A DNA stretch of 64,000 nt from Paguma larvata (taxonomy: Eukaryota > Chordata > Mammalia > Carnivora > Viverridae): the NCBI GenBank assembly GCA_030068075.1, contig CM057833.1:48565587-48629586 (forward strand). Reading direction: 5' to 3'. The notes below the pieces were generated by a model. It was given only the letters and a program-made list of their open reading frames with translations. It had not been told where the DNA came from and did no database searches. Shown in pieces: positions 33,216-45,669 of this stretch (positions are counted from its first letter, which is position 1; each line of letters begins with the position of its first letter). A program made the translations under genes and the position numbers.

Positions 33216-34750
33216 GAGCTCTGGGTTGGAAAAATCTCAGTGGCTGAATTAAAGCCACGTGTCCCCAGGGAGGGGACAGGAAGGAATCCCCCTTCAACTC
33301 CCATCTCTGCCGTTGAAAAGCTACTATGTGTCCTTGGCTGCCCCGGGTTCCTCCCATCCCTACGGAGTCCAGACACCCCATGTCAGCTTCAGCTCCCATC
33401 GGAAACTCCAGCCTCCAGATAGCAGTGAGCACGGTGAAGACATTGGTGCTCCCCTCCTCAAGGTATTTCTCAAGACTTTGGCAAGGAGGATGTCCTCTGT
33501 ACTCTCCTGGGAGACATAGTCGGGGAGTGAGAGGGTCAGTTGCACATGATAAATTCACTCCAGCATTCCCGTCTCTCAGAGTCTTTGGATTCTTTCCTTT
33601 ACTTGATATCAAGGAATTTCTGACATCTCAACTCTGTTTAATGTTGGCCACCACTGAGTCCAGACTTCTGTCAACCAACTGAACAAACAACGGTGTCTAC
33701 TCCCAGCTGCTTGAACTTGCATCAGAATCTGGGGTCTCTGCTAAGTGTATCCATATCAATGACTTCAACTTGGTCTAAAATGACATTCTTCTTGTCTTTA
33801 GTCAAAAGCCTACAGGATTCATTCCCACACGTATTCCCCAGACCTTTGAAGGTGTAAATTAGCAAAGTTTTGCAAATTGCTTGTTATATATGCCTTCTGC
33901 TCCCAGGTTTGACTTTTTACTACCCACCTCCCCCATGGGTATTCTAGGTCTGAAGACAAAGGAAGGTTGCTGCAATGCAGATCATATAAAAGAGACTCTT
34001 CCTTTCAGTGTAACTCTTTAGGGTAAGGAAGCTATAATACCTTTGGACAAAAAAAAAAAAAAAGAGTCGACAGTCTCTTGCTGCTTTGGCCAGCATGGGA
34101 AGGTCAGTGAGTTCTCTGGGTCATCTAATATACCCTCATTTCAAGTCTTATCCTATCCATGCCTTAACTTTTTCCTAAGAGGATGACAAGGCTAAGAACT
34201 GATGTAATTCTACAAACCTCAGAATCCAAATTAAGTTTGTTTCCCATTCTCTCAGCTGTGTGGCTTTTGGAGGTTGGAAATCCATTTAGCCCAGACATAG
34301 TAAGTTCCTGGATGTTAATATATGCCTTAAACTGAGACTTCCGGCATTTAAATCTACCATTCTCTTTTAATCAGCTAACCAGGACCAGTAGGAGCAGCCA
34401 CTCCATCCCACAGTCCTTGAACTCCTTCTATCCTTTATAGTGACCCACGACAGGGGTTGGGGAGTCTTGAAATTTGCTTTTTATGAGCGCTTCAAAAACA
34501 AATGACCACAGGTAATAATTAAGATGCTCTGCTCCTGGGAACCATGGGTTTCCAGGTTCCTATCTCTGAATTCTAAAAAAGAAAAAAGAAAAAAGTGATC
34601 ATTGTCATCAACTCCCCATGGAGGCAACATAATAAATCCCAGATTTATACCCTACGGCTCTTCTGACCTGAAGAGACCGTGGCACACTCCGTGGTACAAA
34701 TTCCTGTATCCGAAAACTACAGGAAACAGAAACAGACTTTAACTACATTG
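33216..34750. other. No gene recognised
   Basis: Unique-looking sequence with a poly(A) run near 34050-34064. Short ORFs on both strands, including the 197-codon minus ORF that overlaps the L1 fragment, have no support. Confidence 0.45.
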
Positions 34751-35060
34751 CACTAAAGAAGAATTCATTGGAAGGCATTGGGTAGCTCACGGGTCTGGAC
34801 AATTGTCAGGAACCAAGCGAGGCTAGGCAGCAAGAAAAATTGGCCAGGATGTGGTCACAACCGGTTACATCAGCCACCCTGTGGTTTGTCTCCTCTTCCC
34901 TGTCCCTTTGCTTCATTCATTCAAGAGTCAAACATCTGGGTAGAAGCATTTAACTAATGACCATAAGTCACATGCCCTCCCTCTAGTGAGGGAGAGGGTG
35001 ATGGAAAGAGAGAATACTTCTATTTAAGGCTTCTACCAAAATCTCAGAAAGGGGTTTGGT
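34720..35060. repeat. Possible ancient repeat, class unresolved
   Basis: 'aggaaacagaaacagacttt', 'aagaagaattcattggaagg' and 'ggtagctcacgggtctggac' resemble the start of an old mammalian LTR-like repeat. I cannot confirm the family. Confidence 0.3.
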
Positions 35061-36509
35061 TTTGAGAAACCAAAAAATGACAAAGGACCAGTAATATGGG
35101 ATGGGGTTTCCCTTCAGGGATGTTACATGGCATAATGTTGGCAGGGAGAGGCAGGGGGATAGGGAGACCCTTATCCTTGGTCATTAGTCACCTCCACTGA
35201 CTAACGGAGATGTTGCCACTTGTATGTGGCATATGTCCTGAGTCCATGCAGGTACCACAGAATCCACCTCCTCTCACCAACGAGAGCTCTGTGCCCCATC
35301 CTCTCTCTTTGTGTTTGGGAAACATCCGTCATGCTATGGGAAAGTCTGTGGGGACATAGTGGATCTGTTTTCCTAGACAATACATGTGGCTATTTCTACT
35401 CTGGTGTATTTCCCCCTTTCACAGACTCTCCTCAGGAAAGGAAAGAGGAATCTTGACTTCCTCAGACTTTTCTGGAACATCTGCTGTCTCTTCTCCCCCA
35501 GGGCTTGACTGAAGGCGGGGTGTGATGCAGGATACATTTCTCAACACCCCAGTATATCCAACCTCTCCATGCTTCTCCTGTGACTTCCTGACCTCTCCAC
35601 CTCGAGAATCTCTTCTTGTTGTTGTTGTTGTTTTGTTCTAAAGGCTGGATGGTCTGGCTTTACATCTCTATTCCTGAATCTATTTCTTATGCCCTGACTT
35701 TCCTTTCTTCTCTGCATTCTGTTTGACCTTCCCTCTTCCAAGGCAGAAAATACAGAACATACAAGCTGTTTGCCAAATCAGGGGAAGGTTTATAGGATAA
35801 CAGGAAATATTGAGAATCAAAAAAATAAAAATAAAACATAATAAATAGCTAAGATAATAATATAAAATATTCTGCAACATTCCTGTATGTGCTTATCTGT
35901 ATTTTTCATTTTTTCATTAACTAGATAAGATTACAGCTTATAATTTAAAAACAAAATTGTCTGCCATATGAGATAGTGAGATCTCCATCAATGGAGGTAA
36001 TCAACAGAGGATGACTATCTGTTAGAGATGTAGTAGAAAGCACTTCTCCACTAGTGGGAGGTAGCATGAAGTGATGTATAAGGTCTGTTCTAAAGTTAAT
36101 ATTTTATGCTTTAATTTATTTTTTATTACATTTCTTATTTGCTCCACAAACGTTGGCATCTTAATAGGACTATTTTGAGGTTCTTACTAATTATAAAAAT
36201 TTTAAATGGCCTCCCTGGTTTCTCATAAATCAGTCAACATTTTTAATAGAGCTTGTTCTGAATGCCCAAGATTGGCTATTTCCAATTCTCTTGGTTCTAT
36301 TGGCTTTGGTACAACTTCTTCTGTTACAATGGCTTTATTGTTCTTTTCAATCCCTCTGGCCTTTTCTCCATAAATCTTCTATGGAGTGGGTGTTTGCTTA
36401 TTTTTCCTGGGTAAAGAGGAAAAAGTATTGCTCTGACCCAAGTGTGGGGAAAGCATCTTTGAAAACACTGAGGAAGCCCCAGACTTGAAGTGAAGGAACA
36501 TTTATTTCC
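35061..36509. other. No gene or repeat recognised
   Basis: Contains a short (TTG)n near 35618-35634 and an A/T-rich block 35800-36200. No coding signal. Confidence 0.45.
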
Positions 36510-36640
36510 ATCCTAGACGTGGCTCTCTACCTGTGGGAGACTGAGAAGTTCTTTAACCTACTGACCCTCAGTTTCTTAAATGCAAAGTTGAGAAAGGTAA
36601 TCCCTACTGTATCAACTCAATCAAAATTAGGCTAAAGTGA
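36510..36640 (+). repeat. MIR SINE fragment
   Basis: 'gagaagttctttaacctact', 'gaccctcagtttcttaaatg' and 'gtaatccctactgtatcaac' follow MIR order. Confidence 0.6.
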
Positions 36641-37990
36641 CATGTCCAGGTGTGATATGATCTAGAGGTCACAATATCATGGCTTCTTCTCTATTCCTTC
36701 TCTATTTCTCTGCCATCCTCTCCACCTGCCCTCCTCTAGGGGTCAGCTTCCGTCCTCCCAACACCACCCCTCCCACCCGCCCGGGGTGCTTCTGCTTCTG
36801 CTGCTTCTGCTTATGGTAGCAAAAACTGACAGTGGTATTTTCAGACCCCTCTTCCATACACTCTGTGCTCCAAAGGAGGAAGACTGGTCTCCTTCAGTAG
36901 TTATCATAGATGAAAGAGGAAATGTGGTTCCTAGAAGTCCCAAGAGCTATTTCCTCACACCTCAGCAGCCAAACTGGGTCACATACTCATCCCGAGAAAC
37001 CCCTGTGGCCCAGAGTGGGCTGCACTGAACAATCTAAGCCAACCAAAGCCCCACCCAAGATGAGGTAGATGCTATCCCCTCCAGATCGGGAAGCTAAGCT
37101 TAGGAAGAGACTTCCCTCCAAACGAAGATTTAGATGCATTTTCTGGGAGAAAAAGATGGGAAAATGGAGGCTGGGGAGCACCCACCAAATGGCTCCTATT
37201 CCTACACAACTGTCTAGGTTAATTAAAAAGTCATATAAGGTTATGAAAATGGCAGGGCCTTATACCTGTAAAAATGCCACATTCCAACAAGCAAAGTGGC
37301 CTCAGGGGACCGATTTGATTATTAGACCCTACTTACCACTTTGGACAATTCCCACAACTTCTTTGAGACTTGATTTTCCCATCTGTAGAATGGAGGTGCC
37401 ACCCAATAATGGGGACATGCTCACACATCTTCATTTATTATAAATTGGTTTTAATGGAATCCATGCTAGAATTGAGCCAGCTATTAGAAAGCCAGTTTGG
37501 GATGGTACATTTGGAGGTCCTGTTGGCAACCTTGAGAAAACCATCCCTAGGCACGGCAGTAAGTTTCAAGTAACCATGGAACTGAGATTTCAGATGGAAG
37601 GAATGCTTTGTGAACCAAAGTTTTAGTAACATATAGAAAATCATATTCATGTGTGCATAAGTCATCATGCCCTGAACCCCTAATCTCCATATCTCTGACG
37701 CAGAAAGATTAATCTTAGACGGAATAACTGACAACCCTTTGCTTCAGGCTGCTGAGAAAATGAAAATGTCCTCTACAAATGTGATTCATATTACAACGCA
37801 TATACGCGTTCTGTGCTATCCAGTCTTGTTCAAATGAAAGGAACTTAGTCAACTATTCTGTTGGAAGATACACATTTTTATTCTTTTTTCTTTCGAATCA
37901 CTCACAGAATTGTTAGAAGCTAAAAAGAAGCCTGTTTCTTGCTAACACAGTCTTATCAGTGAGCCAGGCATTCCCAGGGAGGCAGTGTGG
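36641..37990. other. No gene recognised
   Basis: A short (GCTTCT)n tract lies near 36786-36813. A small MIR-like remnant near 37365-37395 includes 'cccatctgtagaatggag'. The rest is unique-looking. Confidence 0.45.
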
Positions 37991-38004
37991 CTAGGTGGGA
38001 TTTT

Positions 38005-38165
38005 GTTAGATTGTCCCATTACCAAATTCTGACTCCACTGTTTCCTTAACCGCTGCAAGCTTCAGTGTTCTCATTGGAGAAGTTGGGGTGATAACAGCAT
38101 CATCTACTTCAATGTAAGATTTAAGTGAGATAATACATGTTAAATTCATAAAAGAGAGCCTAGGG
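38005..38165 (+). repeat. MIR SINE fragment
   Basis: 'aaattctgactccactgttt', 'aagcttcagtgttctcattg' and 'taagtgagataatacatgtt' are forward MIR boxes. Confidence 0.7.
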
Positions 38166-38785
38166 GATTTAATATATGTTAACCATCCCTGTTTTTGAAT
38201 TTCTGATAAAGAAGAGATGCGTTTGTATTAGAGTACGAGAGTAGGTTGATGCCTATTTTGATTTTAGGCCTTGTTCCATCATGGCTGCTGTGTTGCAATA
38301 TTTGAGGGTTCTGGAGCAAGAGTACATAGAGGGGCCCCTGGCTCGAGGATAGCCCCTTTCTTTTCCTACCTTTAACTCAGTCCTGCGCTGTGAGGAGGAC
38401 TGTGTACATGCTTGAACATCCCCACCTGAACCTCTAAGCTTGTCTATACTCTCACCCGAATGCAAAGAGAAGCTCTAGTGCGCCCCCTTCAAGATTAGGA
38501 GTGTATATACCTGGGACGAAGTCTGCCAGTGCCGTTGGGGGATGGACAGGTGAATAGACTGTACAGGCCAGGAAAGCATATTGGGGCCTGTCGAGCAGGA
38601 ATTCCAGGGTGCCTGGAACCAATAGCATGAGTCACAAAGGGCAGCATGGGACTGGTGAGCCGGTCCCTTTAGCCCTGCAGACACTCCGTCTGTGTGGAGG
38701 GTGCGGCCATAGGAAGGCCAAAGAGACCTATGAATCGTGCCACTCATTCAGAAATGAGTGCCTAGGGACGTATGCCTTTTTTGAA
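38166..38785. other. No feature recognised
   Basis: Unique-looking sequence. ORFs on both strands around 38475-39052 are unsupported and partly overlap an L1 remnant. Confidence 0.45.
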
Positions 38786-38787
38786 CG

Positions 38788-38910
38788 AATGGCTTTATTG
38801 AGATATACTTACATACATGAAATTCACTCGTTTAAAGTATACAATTTAATGGTTTTTAGTGTATTCACGGCGTTAGGCAACCGTCACCACACTTGGTTGA
38901 CTTCCGTCGT
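38788..38910 (-). mobile_element. Old L1 3' UTR fragment
   Basis: 'ctttattgagatatacttac', 'tttaaagtatacaatttaat' and 'ggtttttagtgtattcacgg' are the reversed L1M 3' UTR, the same family as 59.4 kb. Decayed sequence may extend to about 39150 ('accacatggtcacaaagtat'). Confidence 0.8.
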
Positions 38911-39290
38911 GCTAGGAGGGGGATTCCACTCATTGCGCTCCTCACAACTAGCCCTCGTCACGACTCGCCCAGGGGGGAGTGTGAGAAGAGGGCCTGGAGT
39001 TGGCTCATTCTCAAGGACCTCTCTTCCCCACAGCCTCTCACAGAGTGTGTAGCTGCGCTGAGTTTGGTTCTAATATTTAAAGATATGACTTTCTAGTACC
39101 ACATGGTCACAAAGTATAACTCAGCCTCTTCACTGGGATTCAGTTAAGAAATAGTGATTCCCCGCTCCCAAATCGAAGCAAAACCTGACCACATCGGACT
39201 TACTAATAGATGGAACATCAACTTCCAAAACATATTTTGACTACATGAAGTTTTTACCTTATACACCGATAATCAGAACCTAGTCCTTGA

Positions 39291-39490
39291 GGGGCGCCGG
39301 AGTGGCTCAATCAATTAAGCATGCGACGTCGGCTTAGGTCATGATCTCATGGTTCGTGAGTTCCAGCCTGGAGTCGGGCTCTGCCCTGATAACACAGAGA
39401 CTGTTTCAGATGCCCTGACTCCCTCTCTCTTCCCCTCCCCCATGCTCTCACACGCTTGCGCACCCTCTCTCTCAAAAATAAATAAATAAC
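39291..39490 (+). mobile_element. Felid CAN SINE with target-site duplication
   Basis: 'ggggcgccggagtggctcaa' head and AAATAAATAAA tail. ACCTAGTCCTTGA before and ACCTTTTCCTCGA after look like a diverged 13-bp duplication. Confidence 0.9.
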
Positions 39491-39493
39491 CTT

Positions 39494-41054
39494 TTCCTCG
39501 AGAAAGATACAGCTTCCTTCTACACAGGAGCATGAAAGGAGTATTTCGCCTGGTCCAAGGTTATCAGAGATGACCTCGGGATTTTGTGACCCCCGTGACT
39601 TAAAATCAGACTTAGCGACATGGTCATCCACAGTGGTGGTCTCCTAAACTGTCTTCATAGTGAATCTTAGTCTAAAACCAAACCCCGGCAGCTCTGTGAT
39701 TACACACGACTATCCTTCACTATCCAAGTCTTGGTTCCTGGCTTGGGATACCGTATTTGGATAGTGAGGAATACAAGCTTCCCCAAATCTATGGGTCCCT
39801 GAGTTTCCAACAGCAAGCAGTTCTGAGTTTGGACATCAAAAACGTCATCCTAAAATGTAGCTGAATTGATTCGACCCTTGTGTTCAGATAGCAAGAGTTT
39901 GGGTAGTAAAGGTAGGAAAGATCTATTTCTTTTCAATTCTATTCATGTACTTCTGTACTAACGTATTATGGGCATTATAAAAATACACCCCAAAACAGTC
40001 ATTTTTAATAGAAGAAATAAAAATAAACAGAAACAGAAGTTCTAATCCTCGTATGTGTCTCTGCTTTGGAGATTGTTCCAACAGGTTAAGACCCAGGAGT
40101 ATCCTCTGGTCACCACGCCGCATGCCCAAGAAACAGCCTCATCTGTTCACTGATTTTCACAATAATCTCTGCTCTCATATATATTCACAGCTATTAGCAT
40201 GCCTCCTGCTTGGGATGACTGCCTTTTCTTCATGTAGCTTCATTTTATCCCTTTATAAGTTTTGATGGTATTAGCAAATTTGTAATAGCTTCTCCCTTCT
40301 CCCTTTCACAGAAGATCAAACATTAGCGTTAAATGGGCAGTTTCCGATTTCTCCTTAAAATAGAATCCTAATCGTGTTTAAAACTACCTTCTCTCTAGGT
40401 GGTTTCTCAATAATAATTGCCAAAATGCTGAAAGGTTTTTGTCCTTCCAGAAGTAACAGTCTACACCTGACCCTTTTCTGTCTCACACTGGATTCCGGGT
40501 AAGTGCCTGCCCTTTGTTGACCTTGAGAGAGGCGAGCGGTCTTCACTCATGAATTACACGGATTATTCGTGACTTTCAATTCAATGTACTCAATATTTTT
40601 GAAACTTTACCATGCACGAAATTCAGTAGTGTTTGAGCCAGATGTCCCAGTTTATGGTAGCATTGGGTTAGTGAAAAGCATTATTTATGTGGAAAATGAC
40701 TAATATAAAAGAACCAGGTCTCAGATAGCATTCAGATTTGTCATGTCGTCTTCATGTCCAGTTGCCAATGAGAGGAAAATTAGCTCGGCTTTTATAACGG
40801 TCGTCACCGTCTTTTAGTGGCACAAGGTCTTTTGTCTAAGATTGTACGCGGACCATCATGTGTGAGAGAGAGGAGAATGTTCTGGTTAATTTAGAGGCAG
40901 GAGCCGGGGCTCCCACCTATCTGGCCTTCTTCCTCCCACCCCCACCCCAGCTCCTGATTCTCTCGTTGCAGAAGACAAGAAGAGAGAAGGGGTGGGGGTG
41001 GGGGGGGAGATTGAAACACATAGACTAAAAACTCTTCTCTGCAAGAAACAATAT
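39494..41054. other. No gene recognised
   Basis: Unique-looking sequence with a G-rich tract 40990-41008 (runs of GGGG and longer). No coding evidence. Confidence 0.45.
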
Positions 41055-41165
41055 GAATGTGTGACTTTGAGAAGGGTACTCAACCCCTCTTTGCCTCTGT
41101 TTGCTTGTTTTAAAGATAAAACCAATAATATTTACTTCCCGCAATGATTATGAGCCTCACAGGAA
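41055..41165 (+). repeat. MIR SINE fragment
   Basis: 'tgtgactttgagaagggtac', 'tcaacccctctttgcctctg' and 'aaaaccaataatatttactt' are forward MIR boxes. Confidence 0.65.
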
Positions 41166-42555
41166 GAGCCTGGCTCCTTGCTGTATTTCAATCACTCTGC
41201 CCCAAGCAGGCTCAGTTTCCTGGGCAAGAATAAAAAGGCAGCCATTACAATGGCTCTCAACCCAAGCCAAGGTACACAGGTGAGAAGGAATTTCTGCCTG
41301 AGGCTCCTTCTAGGCACCAACACCAACGGATGAAAAAACAGACCCAAAACTTGGATGTGCAGCCGTAAGATTTATGATCCGTGCTGACTTCTTCCTGTCA
41401 GTGAGAGAAACCACAGGTCCACAGGGCCCCAGATGTTATCCATAAGGGCTGAGTGACTCGTCCACTTTCTCCTAAATGTATTAATAACGCACTTTGCTTC
41501 TAATAAGTAAATTTTATGTCTTTCCCTCCTCCCAGAACAGAGTCCTCCAGATTCTCCTTCTGATCGGTCCTGCCCCCGCTCAATGAAAACAATTGCGAAC
41601 ATGCTCTGAATGAACCAGATGCAGTTCACGAGTTAGTGACTGGTATTGTGCCTTTTATGCGAGTTTCCAGAAATTCTACATATCATGCTTTCTGATGCGC
41701 ATTCATCATTGGCCTAGACCAGCTTTGTTTTTCCTGTCTCCTTTCAGACATAGCTGACCTCCCTCTCATCCATTCCTCTAGAGCCCTTGAAACCAGCATC
41801 CAGGACAGACCTATAACTGGTGTCTCTACAAGGAGAATTTGGCTTTTTTGCTCCGTCCTTTTTTCCCCCACCAGCTTGTTTTGTTTTTTCCCACGGTAGA
41901 GCCAAAATTTCACCCTAACTATGCTGCTGCCTGGGATTCATATCGTTAGCAGGCCACCCGCCACGAGGAGCCATTGATTACTGGTGGCACAGAGAAGCCA
42001 CAGTCCTTCCCAGTTCTGAAGGCGGTGAGCCTACTGGGCCTGGATCTGTCTCATGTCCCCCTCTTCCCTCTCTATCCCCACTGGCAGGTTTCAGAATCTA
42101 CACTGCTTTGAGAAGGGGCTCATAATGGTCCAGGTATTGGCTGGGGATTATTTCTAGAAGCAGCCAAGGGAAGGTAGAACCTGTGAACAGGGTGTATAGA
42201 CCGCTGGTGCCCAAAACCTTCCCTCAACCTGAGGGACCTCGGGCTACGCAACTGGGGGGAGACACAACTGGAAAATGTTGGTGAAGAGAGGCAAACATGG
42301 CAGGCAGTTCATTGCTCAGGCCTGACGCTCTGGCTCCTACAGTATCAGAAGCCTTTGCCAATTGCCCCACCCTTCTTTGGAAAGGGTGAGTTACTGCCTG
42401 TGAAGAAATAATGGAGGAATAATGGAGGCTGTTGCCATGCAGAGGCAACAGGAGACAGGGTACTCTTTGAGGTAGTAAGTCTTGTCAACAATGGCTTCCT
42501 TAAGTGCCTCCCAAGTGTCTATCCATTAGGGCCAAAGGAGGCGCTTTGATTCTCC
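41166..42555. other. No gene or repeat recognised
   Basis: Unique-looking intergenic sequence on inspection of both strands. Confidence 0.45.
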
Positions 42556-42700
42556 CTCCAAGGGGAGAGCAGTTTAATAAATCAGCAAGTGGATGGAGCA
42601 TCTAAATTCAATAATTGTGAAGTGCAGATAAATCACAGCTGTCAATGCCGACTTAGACTTTATTCATTCAAAAGAGTTAAATTCGAACAGCGATACTCCT
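42556..42700. other. Repeat-free block, candidate conserved non-coding element
   Basis: Compact AT-rich segment with 'tttaataaatcagcaagtgg', 'aaattcaataattgtgaagt' and 'ataaatcacagctgtcaatg'. The last contains CAGCTGTCA, a TALE/Meis-like core (CTGTCA) overlapping an E-box (CAGCTG). No repeat text. Function is inferred only. Confidence 0.3.
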
Positions 42701-43229
42701 CTCCAGCATCCAGACACACGCGGCTCACAGCCCCCACCCACGGGGCTAGAATGTCTTCCCAGAGTCGGGCTTCTTTCCTGGGCGTCTGTTGGGAAGTGGG
42801 GAAGGAGGAAGGAGGTTGAATTACAGCCTGAGAGATGACCCATTCTAGTGACAGAGAGATCATGGAAGTTCAAAGTGAATAATTCATTGTCCTGTCGGCT
42901 GTGTGTTAGGTTTCATCCCAGGAGCTGCTGATGGAAAGGAAATCGGGCTCTGGCATCTTACTCCAGCTGCACAACTGGGCCTTCCAACACACTATTTGTG
43001 GTTGATTTGCTCGCCAGCAACATGAGGGCATGAACAATGGTACAGGATTGTAGCTGGACGTTTTGTAGATTCGAGTGGAGCCAAGACTGGAGGGTATTTC
43101 CATCTCCTCCCCCAGATTCTTCCCCATAAAATAGGGGGTGGTTTCTACCCCCTCCAGTCAACTCCAAGTAAGTTTCATGTAAAATGCAAGAAAGTATGGC
43201 CCTTATATTTATAAACATGCCAACTTGCA
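42701..43229. other. No feature recognised
   Basis: Unique-looking sequence. Several short minus ORFs are unsupported. Confidence 0.45.
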
Positions 43230-43450
43230 AATGGTTGGATAGGTATTTGAATTATTGATTGTTAAATATTTAAGCTAAATTCCTCATCCATCAGTTCTCT
43301 TGAGAAGCCAGGGGACAGATTTACGATGCTGGAGTTTTTCTGGTTAGTTGGCAGTTGGCATCTCTATTAATTATGGCCCACACGGTAGGGCTCTGTAGCG
43401 ATCATTGCAGCATTCAAGTCAGTGTCTCTAACACTCCTTTTAAAGAAAGT
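43230..43450. other. Repeat-free AT-rich block, candidate conserved non-coding element
   Basis: Contains 'gaattattgattgttaaata', 'ctctattaattatggcccac' (TTAATTA core) and 'gcgatcattgcagcattcaa'. No repeat or coding signal. Possible distal enhancer by composition only. Confidence 0.3.
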
Positions 43451-43584
43451 TGGTGCAGCAAGAGCCGCTGAAATGCAAAAGGAAAGTAACATTCATCTCC
43501 AGATCACTGCTGCCACTGTCTGAGATTTTGGTGGGTCTGATTGTATCTGACTATAGCGTAGCTGAAAAAGAGAGGCAGACGGAC

Positions 43585-43695
43585 TTGGATTTCAGTTCTA
43601 GCTCCCCCGCTTTCTGATTTCTGTGAATCTGAATAATTTACTTCATTCCTCTGTATCTCAATTTCTTGCTCTAAAGAAAAGGGAATAGTAGCAGT
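43585..43695 (+). repeat. MIR SINE fragment
   Basis: 'ggatttcagttctagctccc', 'taatttacttcattcctctg' and 'tatctcaatttcttgctcta' are diverged MIR boxes. Confidence 0.6.
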
Positions 43696-43824
43696 TAACA
43701 GGATATAAATATAAGTACATCCATATACCACATACATAATGTGTGTGTGCGTAGATGGTTAGATAGATAAAGTTGGAGTATAACGCCTATTAAATAGTAC
43801 CAAACTGCCACAAATCTTCAGCAA

Positions 43825-43945
43825 TAAAACATAAACCCCACGAGGGGAGAGATTTTAGTCCAGTTTATACACTGTTGATTTCCATTTCCTAGAGCAGTGC
43901 CTGATACTGAGAAGAAACTCAATGTATATTTGAGTTAATAAATGA
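43825..43945 (+). repeat. L2 LINE 3' end
   Basis: 'cacgaggggagagattttag', 'tagagcagtgcctgatactg' and 'aaactcaatgtatatttgag' match the L2 3' terminus. Confidence 0.75.
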
Positions 43946-43959
43946 GCACATTCCGTGTT

Positions 43960-44110
43960 CTAGACTGTGCCCTATGCCATTTAATCTCATGACAACACTA
44001 TAAGGCAGATATTATCATTATTTTTTAGATAAGGCCAGAGAGACTGAGGTTGAGTAATTTTCCCAGCTGGTAGATGCTCAATGCTCCCACTAAAGGATAC
44101 AGTTAGTGTT
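43960..44110 (-). repeat. MIR SINE fragment
   Basis: 'gccatttaatctcatgacaa', 'ataaggcagatattatcatt' and 'gagagactgaggttgagtaa' are reversed MIR boxes. Confidence 0.75.
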
Positions 44111-44540
44111 TAGATCTCGTTGAAGCTAAACAATGAGTGGACCCCATGGCTAAGTGACCACATCTAGAAAGCTCTGTCTCATGGAAGCCCTCCGTTATCC
44201 CCCACAAGAAGGAGAAGCCTGAGGCTCCTTTCCCCTTAGAGTTTCACAGCTAAAGGCTCAAAATTGAACAAGCTCCCCAAAACCAGCTGGGACTGCAGGA
44301 GAGAAGGCAGATGCCATCTTGTAATGCTCATGGGGACTCTGAGGATGGGACACAGATGGGGGCAACAGGAAAGAAAGTGCCTTGAAGCCCTAGCCTGGGG
44401 CCAAAATACCAACATCGTTCTCTCTTTCCTGAAGACAAACACTCAGCTGGCAGAGAGGGATGAGGCGATGATGTTTTTTGTCAACTGGACCCAGAAGGAG
44501 CCAAGCAAGGGCTGTTGTGTTTTCTCATAGAGGTTGGGAT

Positions 44541-44541
<1 letters not shown>

Positions 44542-44576
<35 letters not shown>
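44542..44576 (+). repeat. (GT)n microsatellite
   Basis: Seventeen uninterrupted GT units, long enough to be polymorphic. Confidence 0.97.
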
Positions 44577-44577
<1 letters not shown>

Positions 44578-44596
44578 TGTTTGATGTGGAAACCAT

Positions 44597-44695
44597 GAAG
44601 ACCAGGACTATACTTTATTCAACATTGTGTCCCTAGGCTTGGCACAATTTCCAGCACATACCACACCCTCAACAATTCTTTACAGAATGAATGGA
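44597..44695 (+). repeat. L2 LINE 3' end
   Basis: 'aacattgtgtccctaggctt', 'ttccagcacataccacaccc' and 'caattctttacagaatgaat' follow the L2 end. Confidence 0.65.
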
Positions 44696-44734
44696 CTCTG
44701 GGTCTGCCCGTGAGCAGAATAGTTACTGTGAGCT

Positions 44735-44915
44735 AAGTTCTCTCTATGAGCCAGGCACTATGTTACTCTACCTGTGTGATATTACCACCCCATCACATAA
44801 TTGAGGACACTGGGGCTCCAGAAATTTAAGCAATACTCCAGTGGTTATGTGGCTAGTGAATCGTATGGGCCAGAGCTCAAACCTTGACTCTCAGACTCCA
44901 GCTTGTGCTCTTTGC
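44735..44915 (-). repeat. MIR SINE
   Basis: 'gagccaggcactatgttact', 'taattgaggacactggggct', 'gtggttatgtggctagtgaa' and 'cagactccagcttgtgctct' are reversed MIR boxes. Confidence 0.75.
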
Positions 44916-44961
44916 CACATCTACCTAGCTACCTCCTGGGGGACTCCAGAGACTTCTAATA

Positions 44962-45168
44962 CAGGGGTTCTCAACCTCAGCATCGCTGAAATTTTGGGCC
45001 AGATAGTCCTTTACTGGGGAAACCTGTTCTGCGCACTGTAGAAGCGTTTAGTAGTGTTCCTGACCACTAGAGCCGCTGGACCTTCCCCATACGAAAAATG
45101 TCTCCAGACACTGTCCAGTGTCCCCTGGTGGGAGGAGGAGGTAATATTTCCTCATCTGAGAACCCCTG
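44962..45168 (-). mobile_element. MER5A-type hAT-Charlie MITE, complete
   Basis: Perfect terminal inverted repeats CAGGGGTTCTCA (44962-44973) and TGAGAACCCCTG (45157-45168). Inside: 'gaaattttgggccagatagt', 'tgtagaagcgtttagtagtg' and 'aaaaatgtctccagacactg', the reversed MER5A order. No transposase; non-autonomous and extinct. Flanking 8-bp duplication is no longer recognisable. Confidence 0.9.
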
Positions 45169-45669
45169 TAATGTCTCTGACTCTTCTCCACCCCATCCAT
45201 GACAAAGTATGGAGAAGTCAGTGTGTTGGGCCATCAAGCCCTGGTATATCCAGTTGCTTCCTGGATATTTCCATTGACTGTCCCACTGACCTTCCGTCCT
45301 GACACTGAGCTCATCATCCTCTCTTGACTCATATGATGGACCAGCCTCCCGGCAAGTATAAAATTTGAAGGCAGAGTTGCATTCTGGAAACAGCATGCTG
45401 CTATGGAGGGCAGAGAATAGAAAACAATTAACCAAAGACTTGGGGGGTGAAGGTGCTTATCTTTTCCGTTCTGTGGATGGAAAAGTTTTCTGGGCCTTCT
45501 TGAATTACTTCCCTCCATTTATTATTCGCTATAACAAATGAAGTGTTGTGATTTCTATTTGTCAAAAAAATAAATAAAAACAACACTCTCCCCTCCCAAA
45601 ATCTTCCACTCCGCACCCTCAACATCCGATCAGCCCCAAGTCCTGCCTGCTTTACCCCTTTTGTAGCTC
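45169..45669. other. No feature recognised
   Basis: Unique-looking sequence with a short AAATAAATAAAA stretch near 45567. Short ORFs are unsupported. Confidence 0.45.

Noticed and set aside
33019..33612. 197-codon minus-strand ORF
   Set aside because: Its 3' part is antisense to an L1 ORF2 fragment and the rest is unique non-coding sequence. No recognisable protein.
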